A stretch of 64,000 bases of DNA, from assembly GCF_024360925.2 (NCBI RefSeq), contig NZ_CP113517.1:3948001-4012000 (forward strand). Reading direction: 5' to 3'. The notes below the pieces were generated by a model, which worked only from the letters and a program-made list of their open reading frames with translations, had not been told where the DNA came from and searched no databases. The position numbers and the translations under genes are program-made. Shown in pieces: positions 27,196-35,859 of the stretch. Position 1 is the first letter of the stretch. Each line of letters starts with the position of its first letter. The stretch is from Methylomonas rapida. Lineage in GTDB: Bacteria > Pseudomonadota > Gammaproteobacteria > Methylococcales > Methylomonadaceae.

Positions 27196-28637
27196 TGCAA
27201 AGCCGATCACTGCTAATCGCTCTGTTGCTGTCCACGTCGGGTTGTGCCTGGTTCGGCGAGGAAAGCGAGCGCGCGCGCATGAACGCCATGCCGGACATCG
27301 GCCACACCTTGCAGTCGGCGCGCACGGAACGGCCATTCCTCGATGAATGGCCACGGCAAAACTGGTGGTGGCGATTTAACGACGCCACGTTGAGCCGGCT
27401 GATCGAAACCGCGCTGGCCGACAACCCGGATTTCAAAGCCACCGAAGCCCGCCTGCGCCAATCACAAGCCATGGTCGACGCGCAAGCCGCCGAACTCTAC
27501 CCAACCGTCGACGCCAATATCAGCTTCAGCGCGCAACGCTATTCCGCCAACAGCGTACAGGCCAAATTCGCCGGCGAAAATTTCCGCCAATTGTTGATCA
27601 ACCCGCTGATCTTGCGCTACCACCTGGATTTTTGGGGCCGAGACGAAGCCTCGTTGCAAGGCGCGGTCAGCCGTTCGCTGGCCGTGGCCGCCGAAACCGC
27701 CGACGCCAAGCTATTACTGGCCGTCGCGGTAGCTGGGGTCTATTTTGATTTACAGGCGGCAACGGAAAAACTGGCAATTGCCGAAGACATCGTCGGCGAT
27801 CACACAGCGCTGGCAAGACTGGAACAAGCCCGTTTCGACAATGGCTTGAGCGGCGAAGCTCCGGCGCTGCAAGCGCGCATCGCGCTGAATAACGCCAAAC
27901 AGCAACAAGCCAGCTTGCAAGCCGAACGGGAACTGCAGCGGCATCTTTTGGCGGCGCTGACCGGTAAGGGCCCCGACGTGGAACAAATCATTCAAATTCA
28001 GCCACTCTCGGCACTACAGCCCCCTCCATTACCGGCCGACCTGCCGCTACACCTGTTATCGCGCCGCCCCGATCTGACGGCCGCGCGCCTGCACGCGGAA
28101 GCCGCCGCCGAGGAAATCAAGGTTGCCGAAACCGCGTTTTACCCCGACGTGAACTTGATCGCCTTTACTGGTCTGCATAGCGTCGATCTGGCCGACATCG
28201 CGCTGCAAGGCTCCAGCCTGGCTTATGCCGTGGGACCGTCGATAGAATTCCCGATCTTCGAGGGCGGCCGCCTGCGCGCCAATCTGAGCTATCAACAGTC
28301 CAGCTACGATGCCGCCGTCGAACGTTACAATGCCAGCCTGGTACATGCCGTGCAGGAAGTGGCCGACGCCCTGAGCCGTTGGCGCGAGCTCGAGGCGCGC
28401 CTGACGGAACAAGCACAAAGCCTGGCCAATGCCGAAACGAATAATCGCCTCGGCGAGAGCCTGGCCCGCACCGGCCTCGGCGACCAAAGCAAACCCTTGT
28501 TGACCCGTCTCCAAGCCAACCGGGAACGGCTATTATTGACGGCCTTGACAGCCGAACAGCGCAAGGCAGCGGTCCGTATCATCAAGGCGCTGGGCGGTGG
28601 CTACGACGCCAGCACCCAAACCAATCCAAAATCCTGA
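27195..28637 (+). CDS. outer-membrane efflux lipoprotein (NodT/OprM type)
   Basis: TolC-family channel of 480 residues. The start at 27195 gives a lipoprotein signal MQSRSLLIALLLSTSGCAWF with lipobox STSGC. The two repeated helical hairpins typical of the family are visible, for example LIETALADNPDFKATEARLRQ in the first half and LLSRRPDLTAARLHAEAAAE in the second. It would form the exit duct for the adjacent MFS pump. The longer frame from 27060 is an overlap with the pump gene and not a real start. Confidence 0.92.
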   Translation: MQSRSLLIALLLSTSGCAWFGEESERARMNAMPDIGHTLQSARTERPFLDEWPRQNWWWRFNDATLSRLIETALADNPDFKATEARLRQSQAMVDAQAAELYPTVDANISFSAQRYSANSVQAKFAGENFRQLLINPLILRYHLDFWGRDEASLQGAVSRSLAVAAETADAKLLLAVAVAGVYFDLQAATEKLAIAEDIVGDHTALARLEQARFDNGLSGEAPALQARIALNNAKQQQASLQAERELQRHLLAALTGKGPDVEQIIQIQPLSALQPPPLPADLPLHLLSRRPDLTAARLHAEAAAEEIKVAETAFYPDVNLIAFTGLHSVDLADIALQGSSLAYAVGPSIEFPIFEGGRLRANLSYQQSSYDAAVERYNASLVHAVQEVADALSRWRELEARLTEQAQSLANAETNNRLGESLARTGLGDQSKPLLTRLQANRERLLLTALTAEQRKAAVRIIKALGGGYDASTQTNPKS

Positions 28638-28642
28638 ACCCT

Positions 28643-29800
28643 ATGCACAAAAAGATTCGTCCGCGCGAAATCCTCCGCCAGCGCAACCGCCGCCTGAAAC
28701 TGATGACGCTGGCCTTGCTGTTGGCCGCCCTGCTCGGTGGCTTATACTGGTGGCTGGAGCATCGCGACTGGGTCAGCACCGACGATGCCTTCATCGCCGG
28801 GCATTTGATCACGCTCAAGGCACAAAGCGACGGCACCGTCGTCGAATTGCTAACCGAAAACACCCGCGAGGTCAAAAAAGGCGATGTACTGGTCAGACTA
28901 GACGGCAACCACGCCCTGGTCGCCCTACAACAGGCCCAGGCCGAACTGGCCGAAACCGTGCGTAACATCGTTACGCTGAAAAGCAAGGTGGAAACCCTGA
29001 AACAGCGCATTCTGGCCAAGGAGGCCGCGCTGAGCCAAGTCAGGCATGACCTGAGCCGCTTTAGCGCCGCGGCCGCGGACGGCGCCGTCTCCGAACAACA
29101 AGTGCAAAATGCTCAGGACAAGATGCGCGAACTGGAGGCCGTGATCCGCGAAACCCGCGCGGAGCAACAAGGCATCGAGGCACAATTGCTCGATTCCTCT
29201 CTAAACGATCATCCGGCCGTCGAAAAAGCCAAAAGCAAGCTGCGTAAGACTTACTTGGATTATGAACGCCGTAACGTCATTGCGCCGGTTTCCGGTTACG
29301 TCGCCAAGCGCAAGGCGCAAATCGGCGACAGCCTGAAAAGTGGCGCGCCCTTGCTGGTCATCGTGCCGCTGGAGGAAGTCTGGGTGGAAGCCAATTTTCT
29401 GGAAACCCAGGTGGCCGATATTCGCCCCGGCCAACCGGCGGAAATCCGCGTCGACGCCTATCGCAATGAAAGGTTATACCACGGCCGCGTCGAAGGCCTG
29501 ACCCCCGCCACTGGCAGTACCTTTGCCTTGCTGCCCACCGACAATAGCACCGGCAATTTCATCCACATCGCAGAGCGCGTGCAAGTGCGCATCGCCTTGG
29601 ATGCCGACGAACTGCGCGAGCATCCGCTGCAACCCGGTCTGTCCACCCTGACCCGCGTCAAAATCGACGAAACTGACGCCTTGCGCCTGAAATCGAATGT
29701 CAGTCTGGCAAACGCCGCGTATCGCACCGACATTTACGAGCACGAACTGGATGGCGCCGAAGCACTGATCCGGCAGATCGTGGAAACAAATAGCGATTGA
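28643..29800 (+). CDS. HlyD/EmrA-type membrane fusion protein
   Basis: Periplasmic adaptor of 385 residues. One membrane helix lies near residues 22-40 (LMTLALLLAALLGGLYWW). A split lipoyl domain follows (DDAFIAGHLITLKAQSDGTV, then VIAPVSGYVAKRKAQIGD), separated by a long coiled coil (about 95-195), and then a beta-barrel domain (VWVEANFLETQVADIRPGQP). It links the MFS pump to the outer-membrane lipoprotein and completes the tripartite system. It starts 5 bp after the preceding stop. Confidence 0.92.
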   Translation: MHKKIRPREILRQRNRRLKLMTLALLLAALLGGLYWWLEHRDWVSTDDAFIAGHLITLKAQSDGTVVELLTENTREVKKGDVLVRLDGNHALVALQQAQAELAETVRNIVTLKSKVETLKQRILAKEAALSQVRHDLSRFSAAAADGAVSEQQVQNAQDKMRELEAVIRETRAEQQGIEAQLLDSSLNDHPAVEKAKSKLRKTYLDYERRNVIAPVSGYVAKRKAQIGDSLKSGAPLLVIVPLEEVWVEANFLETQVADIRPGQPAEIRVDAYRNERLYHGRVEGLTPATGSTFALLPTDNSTGNFIHIAERVQVRIALDADELREHPLQPGLSTLTRVKIDETDALRLKSNVSLANAAYRTDIYEHELDGAEALIRQIVETNSD

Positions 29801-29910
29801 CGGCCCGCGCCGGATTGATTTGGGCAAAATCCGGTGCATTCTCCGACCGGCAAAAATGGCATGGTCTGTTATAGTGCCAAAAATCCAAATGGAATTCGCG
29901 GGTCAAGGCC

Positions 29911-30061
29911 ATTAAGTTAAGAAAAAACTTGTCGTTCCGGCAGGGATTAGCGGAACCCAGAAACCAAGAATGGCAAAGGCCTTTCACTTCCTTGTGAACT
30001 GGATACCGACACGCGTCAGAGCGCGAAGCAAATCCCTGCCGGTATGACGGCTTAACTTAAT
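29911..30061. repeat. 151-bp inverted-repeat element (MITE-like)
   Basis: The outer ends are exact complements, ATTAAGTTAAG (29911-29921) and CTTAACTTAAT (30051-30061). Inside them a second exact pair occurs, CCGGCAGGGATT (29937-29948) and AATCCCTGCCGG (30031-30042). No reading frame of note lies inside. The nested symmetric layout between two genes is that of a small non-autonomous mobile element or large REP-type repeat. Copy number cannot be judged from one window. Confidence 0.65.
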
Positions 30062-30081
30062 GACAGTGGGTTCGAAGGTGC

Positions 30082-30513
30082 ATGAAACGATTTTACGGTC
30101 TGGAAAATCTTGACCTATCTCATCATGGCAGTCTGCAGGCTAGCACCTTGGCCCAATGGCTAACGCATGACTTGCAACAGAGCCAATGCCACATTTACGG
30201 CTGCATAGCCGATGACGACACCATCCTGCTGGCAACTTTGAGTCTCGTACCCGACTCCTTGGTTTACGACACTTTCGATCAACGCCTTGATTTTGTCGTT
30301 GCAGGTCCCATAGTAAGAAACGACTGCGTGCCGTTGACTTATCGGCTACAAGGCAATCAATTCGCCATCAGCGGTCGCTGTTCGATGATTTCCAAGGTCT
30401 GCGGCGTGGATTTATACCTGCATGGCAGCTACACCGGCAGCGTTGGCGATGAGGCCAGACAGTATTTTTCGGTCTCTATCAAGCCATTGTTAAAACTAAT
30501 AAAATCAGCTTGA
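30082..30513 (+). CDS. hypothetical protein, 143 residues
   Basis: I do not recognise this protein. It has no signal peptide or membrane helix, is rich in beta-type stretches (CHIYGCIADDDTILLATLSL; FDQRLDFVVAGPIVRNDCVP) and has five Cys. Its start lies 21 bp after the inverted-repeat element, and no strong ribosome site is visible (GGTTCGAAGGTGC precedes the ATG). It stands alone, followed by the tmRNA promoter. It may be a stand-alone small domain or a shortened version of a larger protein. Confidence 0.5.
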   Translation: MKRFYGLENLDLSHHGSLQASTLAQWLTHDLQQSQCHIYGCIADDDTILLATLSLVPDSLVYDTFDQRLDFVVAGPIVRNDCVPLTYRLQGNQFAISGRCSMISKVCGVDLYLHGSYTGSVGDEARQYFSVSIKPLLKLIKSA

Positions 30514-30529
30514 TAACAAAAAAATATTT

Positions 30530-30559
30530 GTGACAATTTTTTTTGAAATTAGATAGAAT
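30530..30559 (+). promoter_or_regulatory. ssrA promoter
   Basis: GTGACA (30530-30535) and TAGAAT (30554-30559) are separated by 18 bp and placed so that transcription begins a few bases before the mature 5' end of tmRNA at 30570. Confidence 0.6.
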
Positions 30560-30569
30560 GAACTTACTT

Positions 30570-30948
30570 GGGGGCGACATGGCTTCGACGTGGGTAGCAA
30601 AACCTCAGGTGCATGCCGAGCACAGTACAGCTCGTAAAACCTACTGAAAAAAAGTATTCGCAAACGACGAAAACTACTCAGTGGCCTTAGCAGCTTAAAA
30701 CCTGCACCACTTCTCTGACCAGATGTACTTATGCGTCTGGAGTTCCTTCGGGAGCGCTCAGGGATCATATTACATAAGATCGCGCCAAGGCTTAGTCCGG
30801 AGCCAGCAGCGCTAAATCCAATCGGAATCGCTGTTGATTTTCTTGGCCCGACGGGTAGTCAACAGTTAAATCAAAAGCGCGGGATAAGCATGTAGAGCTT
30901 GTGGCGGAGTGCTTGCGGACGCGGGTTCAATCCCCGCCGCCTCCACCA
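30570..30948 (+). ncRNA. ssrA: tmRNA (ssrA)
   Basis: Transfer-messenger RNA, about 379 nt, which with SmpB frees stalled ribosomes and tags the unfinished protein for degradation. The 5' end GGGGGCGACATGGCTTCGAC and the 3' end GGTTCAATCCCCGCCGCCTC plus CACCA form the tRNA-like part. The tag frame starts at GCA (30660) and reads ANDENYSVALAA then TAA (30696-30698), the normal form for this group ending in LAA. It is one-piece, not permuted. It has its own promoter and a strong terminator. Confidence 0.97.
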
Positions 30949-30981
30949 AGTATTAGTATCAAGAAGTATCAGAAAGACTCA

Positions 30982-31016
30982 AAACCCGCAGCCCGTAAGG
31001 GTTGGCGGGTTTTTTC
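30982..31016 (+). terminator. ssrA terminator
   Basis: AACCCGC followed by CCC, the loop GTAA, then GGG and GCGGGTT form a GC-rich stem with a small internal loop, followed by TTTTCTT. It lies 34 bp after the CCA end of tmRNA. Confidence 0.85.
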
Positions 31017-31255
31017 TTGTCTCAAGAAAACCCAGTAAATCCCACCACAGCGCAGAAAATTTGCAGTAACTCTCAAATTTTCGGCTACTGTAGTTGAAAG
31101 TTACGCTGAAAGTCATGGTGGGAACGACGCACAGCCTTCATGAGCGTTACTGCAATCTTCTCTAGCTGTTGTCTCATCTAGCTTCCGCAAAATCAGTCAC
31201 CGCCCTAGTCGTGAATTGAATCGCTCTTACTGCAAGTAAAAATGGGATATTAATC
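31017..31255. other. intergenic region after tmRNA, no gene seen
   Basis: The 239 bases between the ssrA terminator and the nirJ stop hold no convincing gene. The 10-mer GTTACTGCAA occurs in inverted orientation near 31071 and 31146. The 3' end of tmRNA is a common integration site for genomic islands, but I see no integrase and no second copy of the tmRNA end, so no island is evident. Confidence 0.5.
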
Positions 31256-32395
31256 CTAGCTGAAAACTTCCTCGTCATCCAGGTAGCAGCCTGGATCTTC
31301 AGCCCAAAAATCGCCGGTCAGTTGTTGGGCGCGGACGCGGGTATTGCCGTTGCAAATGCTTTGATAATGACAGGTGCCGCAGCGGCCTTTCAGCGGGCGC
31401 GGCGAGGCCTTCAGCCCGGCCATCAATGGGTCGGACACATCCTGCCAGATCTCGGAAAACGGCCGCTGGCGGACACTGCCCAAGTTGTAATGCCACCAAA
31501 AGGTATCGGGATGCACGTTACCCAGATTATCGATATTGGCTACGTTGACGCCGGAAGCATTGCCGCCCCATTGCTGCAACTTGGCCTGGATATGCTCGAC
31601 GTGCTCGGGAAAGCGGCGTTTGACCCAATGCAGGAAATATACGGCATCGGCATCGTTGTTGCCGGTGACCACTTCGCGGTGCAGGCCTTGCTGTTCCCAG
31701 CTCAGCGCCTTTTCGAACAAGGCGTCCATGACCTTGCGGGTCAATTGAAACTCGGCGTCGTCTTTCCGGTTTTTATTGCCGCGGCCGCCGTAATTCAGAT
31801 GCGACAGATAGAATTTGTCGATGTCTTCGTCGTCCATCAACTGGAGCAAGGCATCGAAATCGTGGGCGTTGTCCCGCGTCAACGTGAAACGCACGCCGGC
31901 CTTGATGCCGCGCTCTCGGCATAAGCGGATGCCGGCCAGCGAGGCGTCGAACGAACCTTGTTTCTGGCGGAACTTGTCGTGCGCCTCTCGCATGCCGTCC
32001 AGGCTGACGCCAATATATTGATAATCGATCGCGGCGATTTGCTCGATATTGTTTTTGTCGATCAGCGTACCGTTGCTGGACAAGGCCACGTAAAAGCCCA
32101 TGTCGCGGGCGCGTTGCGAAATCGGAAAAATATCCGGATGCAGCAACGGCTCGCCGCCGGACAGAATCAATACCGGCACTTTGAAGGCTTTCAGATCGTC
32201 CATCACCGCATAAATTTCCGGCGTCGTCAGTTCACCTGGAAAATCGATGTCGGCAGACGTGGTATAGCAATGCTTGCAAGTCAAGTTGCAGCGGCGGATC
32301 AGATTCCAGATTACCACCGGGCCGGACGGTTTGCGCGGCTTGCCCAACGGCGTTGGATGCACGAGTTCGCGCATGTATTGACTCAGACGAAACAT
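31256..32395 (-). CDS. nirJ: haem d1 biosynthesis radical SAM protein NirJ
   Basis: Radical SAM enzyme of 379 residues that acts in making haem d1, replacing the propionate side chains of the siroheme-derived precursor with keto groups. The SAM-cluster motif is in RRCNLTCKHCYTT (CX3CX2C), followed by LILSGGEPLLHPD. A C-terminal cysteine group (GRCGTCHYQSICNG and the later DPGCYLDD) fits the SPASM-type auxiliary cluster. The start at 32395 (MFRLSQYMRELVH) leaves a single base after the nirH stop. It is the last gene of the leftward nir cluster. Confidence 0.92.
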   Translation of the reverse strand: MFRLSQYMRELVHPTPLGKPRKPSGPVVIWNLIRRCNLTCKHCYTTSADIDFPGELTTPEIYAVMDDLKAFKVPVLILSGGEPLLHPDIFPISQRARDMGFYVALSSNGTLIDKNNIEQIAAIDYQYIGVSLDGMREAHDKFRQKQGSFDASLAGIRLCRERGIKAGVRFTLTRDNAHDFDALLQLMDDEDIDKFYLSHLNYGGRGNKNRKDDAEFQLTRKVMDALFEKALSWEQQGLHREVVTGNNDADAVYFLHWVKRRFPEHVEHIQAKLQQWGGNASGVNVANIDNLGNVHPDTFWWHYNLGSVRQRPFSEIWQDVSDPLMAGLKASPRPLKGRCGTCHYQSICNGNTRVRAQQLTGDFWAEDPGCYLDDEEVFS

Positions 32396-32396
32396 G

Positions 32397-32897
32397 TTAC
32401 CCTGCAATCCTCAAGCCGGTTTTCTTCAAAATCTTGGTGCTGTACAGCACCGCGTGCCGGTAGCAATCCTCGCCCAACAATTCGGCGATCACGGCGATTT
32501 GTTTTTCGGCGTCTTGTTCCGTCTTGCCGTGCACCATCGCGAACAGGTTATACGGCCAATCCGGCAAATGGCGAGGCCGTTGGTAGCAATGACTGACGAA
32601 CGGCAATTCGGCGACGCGCTGCCCCAGGCTGTCTACATGCCGGTCATCGACATCCCAGACCGTCATGCCGTTATGGCGATAACCCAGTTTGTAATGATTC
32701 GGCACCGCCGCAATCCGCCGAATGATGCCAGCCTCCAGCATGTCCGCCATGCGCAGCATCACTTCTTGAGCCGTGATGCCCAATTGCTCGGCGACGGCCT
32801 GATAAGGTTCCGCGACCAGCGGCAAGCCGGCCTGGGTGGCCTGGATGATTTGACGGTCGATAGTGTCGATCATTATTTTGACTGGTTCGGAGTCCAT
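32397..32897 (-). CDS. nirH: siroheme decarboxylase subunit NirH
   Basis: AsnC/Lrp-fold protein of 166 residues belonging to the NirDLGH complex, which removes two acetate carboxyls from siroheme to give didecarboxysiroheme. It has a winged-helix start (IDTIDRQIIQATQAGLPLVA) and the family signature PDWPYNLFAMVHGKTEQ. Similarity of this signature to NirL and its place directly before nirJ, the order known from Pseudomonas, give the letter H. A start at 32873 (MIDTIDRQ) is also possible. Confidence 0.85.
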   Translation of the reverse strand: MDSEPVKIMIDTIDRQIIQATQAGLPLVAEPYQAVAEQLGITAQEVMLRMADMLEAGIIRRIAAVPNHYKLGYRHNGMTVWDVDDRHVDSLGQRVAELPFVSHCYQRPRHLPDWPYNLFAMVHGKTEQDAEKQIAVIAELLGEDCYRHAVLYSTKILKKTGLRIAG

Positions 32898-32922
32898 AGA
32901 AATTACTTAGGAATGAACATGC

Positions 32923-33168
32923 CTATTCACCAAAACACTGAAATGTGTGATTGGGTGGCGGCTGGTTGAGATCGATACGGTTCATAAACCGACAACCTCG
33001 GTTTCCAATTTTTTGGATGGAAGGTTCATCCAAGCCCAATTTCAGCCCACGGCGGCGGCCATCTTGCGCGGACAGATACAACATCATGGCCTTGCGCAAA
33101 ATTTCGCTTTTGTTGGCTTCGTTTTCCTGGGCCACGCTATCCAACTCGCGACTGAGGTCATCGGACAA
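32923..33168 (-). CDS. ribbon-helix-helix protein, possibly decayed
   Basis: Small protein of about 81 residues whose first half (LSRELDSVAQENEANKSEIL, then RKAMMLYLSAQDGR) is a CopG/ribbon-helix-helix DNA-binding pattern. The reading shown needs a TTG start at 33168. A good ribosome site, AGGAG, with ATG at 33183 lies just upstream but in another frame, so the 5' end may carry a frameshift. The tail after KLGLDEP does not look like a family ending. It sits between nirG and nirH, where no such gene is expected. It could be an orphan antitoxin remnant. Confidence 0.45.
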   Translation of the reverse strand: MSDDLSRELDSVAQENEANKSEILRKAMMLYLSAQDGRRRGLKLGLDEPSIQKIGNRGCRFMNRIDLNQPPPNHTFQCFGE

Positions 33169-33264
33169 TACGACATTGACATGTAAAACTCCTGCAAATA
33201 GAACGATATGCGTTTTATATACTCATTTTACATATCAACCAATGATCCAACAGCCGCGTCTCCA

Positions 33265-33708
33265 TCAAGCCTCCAACTGCAAGCCCACGTAATATTCCTT
33301 GATTTTCGGCATGTTGTAGACCGTCAAGCCGGTTTGCCGTTCGATGGCATCGATGACCGCCTGCACTTGTTCCGGCTTTTCGGTCGCCAACACAAACCAC
33401 ATGTTCAAGGCGTGGTTACGCGCATAGTTATGCGCCACCTCCGGAAAGCCATTGACGATGTCTGCGATTTCGTCGAAACGCTCCCCTGGCACCTTCATCG
33501 CCGCCAAGGTCAAGGCGCCGCCCATTTGCTCGGCGTGATACATCGGCCCAAAGCGCGATAAAACGCCCTGGTTCAACAAGTTTTGCAGCCTCTCCAGCAA
33601 TTCCGCCTCGGCCACACCAAGCTGCTCGGCGACATATCTATAAGGCGACTCGCAAATCGGCAAGCCCTGTTGCAAACGGTTGATGATGGCTTTGTCGATG
33701 TCATCCAT
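33265..33708 (-). CDS. nirG: siroheme decarboxylase subunit NirG
   Basis: AsnC/Lrp-fold protein of 147 residues in the NirDLGH siroheme decarboxylase. It starts MDDIDKAIINRLQQGLPICE with a winged helix. The signature HNYARNHALNMWFVLATEKP matches the NirD/NirG type rather than the NirL/NirH type. The ATG at 33708 lies inside the end of nirL (8-bp overlap). Gene order nirF-D-L-G-H-J as in Pseudomonas supports the letter. Confidence 0.85.
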   Translation of the reverse strand: MDDIDKAIINRLQQGLPICESPYRYVAEQLGVAEAELLERLQNLLNQGVLSRFGPMYHAEQMGGALTLAAMKVPGERFDEIADIVNGFPEVAHNYARNHALNMWFVLATEKPEQVQAVIDAIERQTGLTVYNMPKIKEYYVGLQLEA

Positions 33709-34207
33709 GACTAAACTCCAATGGCTCAATCACGGGCGCTTTATAAATAGCCCCACGCTGCTTGAAACAACGACGACTGAATAAAATCTCGTGCCGACAG
33801 GCTTCCAGGCCGCAACTTTGTTGCAGATCGGCCCATTGCTGCAAAACCGTCTCGCGATTTTTGCCGTGTATCATGCAATAAAGGTTATACGGCCAAACCT
33901 CGCCTTGACGTGGTCGGCGATAACACAGATTGACGAAGCTGTGCTGGCTGACACGCAGGCCCATTTCCGCAACTTGATCGTCAGGAATATCCATCACGAT
34001 CATCGCATTGGCGCGATAACCTAGCTGCCGGTGCTTGACCACGACGCCCCAGCGCCTGATCAAACCTTCCGTTTTCAGACGCCCCAGCCGAACGATGACA
34101 TCCTGCTCATCCATGTCCAATTGCGCGGCGATGGCGGCATAGGGCCTCGCGGTAAGCGGTAAGCCCGCTTGCACGGCGGCAATCAAGCGATAATCCAAGG
34201 CGTCCAT
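33701..34207 (-). CDS. nirL: siroheme decarboxylase subunit NirL
   Basis: AsnC/Lrp-fold protein of 168 residues, starting MDALDYRLIAAVQAGLPLTA. The signature PRQGEVWPYNLYCMIHGKNR is the NirL/NirH type, and HEILFSRRCFKQRG near the end matches HAVLYSTKILKKTG in NirH. Subunits of this type pair with a NirD/NirG-type partner to form the active decarboxylase. It lies 7 bp after nirD. Confidence 0.87.
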   Translation of the reverse strand: MDALDYRLIAAVQAGLPLTARPYAAIAAQLDMDEQDVIVRLGRLKTEGLIRRWGVVVKHRQLGYRANAMIVMDIPDDQVAEMGLRVSQHSFVNLCYRRPRQGEVWPYNLYCMIHGKNRETVLQQWADLQQSCGLEACRHEILFSRRCFKQRGAIYKAPVIEPLEFSHG

Positions 34208-34214
34208 GGGGATT

Positions 34215-34673
34215 TCAGTCGTTCAGATTGAGTTCAAAACCCAGGTTGATGAAATAATCGGCCAACATCGGCAACAACATGGTTTTATAACCGGTTTGAG
34301 TCTCGATATCGCTAATCACCCGCTGCAAGTGAGCCTGATCGGAGGCGATCAGCACGAACCACAAATTGAAGCGGTTTTCCCGCTCGTAATTATGATTGAC
34401 TTCCGGATAGGCGCTCACCAAGGCGGCGACGTGCGCCAAATCCTGCTCCGGAACCGCCATCGCCACCAAAGCGCTATTGCCGATGGCGTTCGGCGCGATC
34501 ACGGGACCGATACGGCTAATCATCTGTTGCTCGGCCAATACCTGAAACGCCGCCAGCACTTCGCCTTCCGTGACGCCAAGCTGCTCGGCGATATCCAGAA
34601 ACGGTGTCGGGCTCAGCGGAAAATCCTGCTGATAATCGTTCAGCAAATGCTTGTGCAAGGACGCCAGCATCAC
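34215..34673 (-). CDS. nirD: siroheme decarboxylase subunit NirD
   Basis: AsnC/Lrp-fold protein of 152 residues. It has the winged-helix start HLLNDYQQDFPLSPTPFLDI and the NirD/NirG signature HNYERENRFNLWFVLIASDQ. Its start overlaps the nirF stop by four bases, so the two are coupled. Four separate decarboxylase genes (D, L, G, H), as in Pseudomonas aeruginosa, are kept here, whereas some species fuse D and L. Confidence 0.87.
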   Translation of the reverse strand: MMLASLHKHLLNDYQQDFPLSPTPFLDIAEQLGVTEGEVLAAFQVLAEQQMISRIGPVIAPNAIGNSALVAMAVPEQDLAHVAALVSAYPEVNHNYERENRFNLWFVLIASDQAHLQRVISDIETQTGYKTMLLPMLADYFINLGFELNLND

Positions 34674-35842
34674 AACCCCAACTGATTGGCGCGATTACTG
34701 AAAAAGATCCCGCTGGGTTTTTGCGCCGGCAGGCGGGCGGTCTCATTAAACGATTCGGTGTCGTAAACCATCACCCTGTCCTCGTCGCGCACCGCCATCC
34801 AGACGGCTTCGCCGCGCGGGCTGAATTCCATGTGCAGCACGGCCTTGCCGGGTTGCAGGGTCTTGACGACATTGAAATCCTTGACGTCTATGACCTGTAC
34901 GGTTTGATTGTCCGGAAAGGCGAAATTCACCCACACCTGGCGACCATCCGGTCGGGACATCACGAACACGGGCTGTCCGACGACCGGAATGCGTTTGACC
35001 AGTTCCCAATCGTGTTTATCGATCACCAACACCTCATGCAAGCCGATGGCCGGCACGAATAGCAGTTCACCAGCCACCGTCCAGCCTTCCAGATGCGGCA
35101 TTTTGTAAACCGGTAATTGCTCGTCGTCCTTGCCATAGTCATCCAGGATATGTTTCACGCCTAGCTCCGGCTGCCACAAATCCAGCAAAGCCAGGCCTTT
35201 TTCGCCGAACAGTCCGGCCGCGTAGAAATGGCCATCCGGCGTCAGCAAGGCATCATAAGGCTGCTTGCCGATGTCCTTGAATTTCTTGACGACCGGCTGG
35301 CGTGGATTCTTGGCGTCTATCAGCCAAATCTCGTTACCTTCGAACAGGCTGCAAACGAAACGGCCGCCCGGCGCATCGACCAAGCCGACCACTTTTGATA
35401 ACTGGTTGTCGTCGCCGTAAACGGCCGGAATCTCGGCCAGCTGCTCCAAGGTCTCAGCATCGAACAGCTTGACACCACCCGGCGTGTAGTTGGATACGGC
35501 AATGACTTTGCCATCCTGCGAAATCGCCCCGCCTATACTGTTGCCGGCCTGCACGACGCGTTTTTCGATTTTGTCCTGCAACAGATCGATTTTGCTCAAG
35601 CCGCCGTCGCGGCCAAACACGTAGGCATAGCGCTGATCACGCGAGAACACCACCGAAGCGTGGGACAAGTCGCCCAAGCCTTCAATCCGGCTCAGCATCT
35701 TGGGCGTGCTGGTGTTGATGACTTGCACGCTGCCGGTCTCGCGCTCGATCACGACACCCAAATCGCCGGTGGCGCGCAGGTCTGCAACAGCCGATGCGGC
35801 AAAAAAATAAGCCGCACCAGCTAATGTTAAAAATCGCTTCAT
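34670..35842 (-). CDS. nirF: haem d1 biosynthesis protein NirF
   Basis: Periplasmic d1-type beta-propeller protein of 390 residues without a cytochrome c domain, required for a late step of haem d1 formation. The start at 35842 gives a signal peptide (MKRFLTLAGAAYFFAASAVA). Propeller blades include SHASVVFSRDQRYAYVFGRD, ISQDGKVIAVSNYTPGGVKL and PYDALLTPDGHFYAAGLFGE, and the protein ends KPSGIFFSNRANQLGL. It lies 17 bp after a Uma2 gene, which is foreign to the pathway. Confidence 0.9.
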   Translation of the reverse strand: MKRFLTLAGAAYFFAASAVADLRATGDLGVVIERETGSVQVINTSTPKMLSRIEGLGDLSHASVVFSRDQRYAYVFGRDGGLSKIDLLQDKIEKRVVQAGNSIGGAISQDGKVIAVSNYTPGGVKLFDAETLEQLAEIPAVYGDDNQLSKVVGLVDAPGGRFVCSLFEGNEIWLIDAKNPRQPVVKKFKDIGKQPYDALLTPDGHFYAAGLFGEKGLALLDLWQPELGVKHILDDYGKDDEQLPVYKMPHLEGWTVAGELLFVPAIGLHEVLVIDKHDWELVKRIPVVGQPVFVMSRPDGRQVWVNFAFPDNQTVQVIDVKDFNVVKTLQPGKAVLHMEFSPRGEAVWMAVRDEDRVMVYDTESFNETARLPAQKPSGIFFSNRANQLGL

Positions 35843-35859
35843 AAAAACCTGTTTAAAAA

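Noticed and set aside
30949..31255. Genomic island integrated at the tmRNA 3' end
   Set aside because: No integrase gene and no second copy of the tmRNA 3' end were seen; ordinary nir genes follow.
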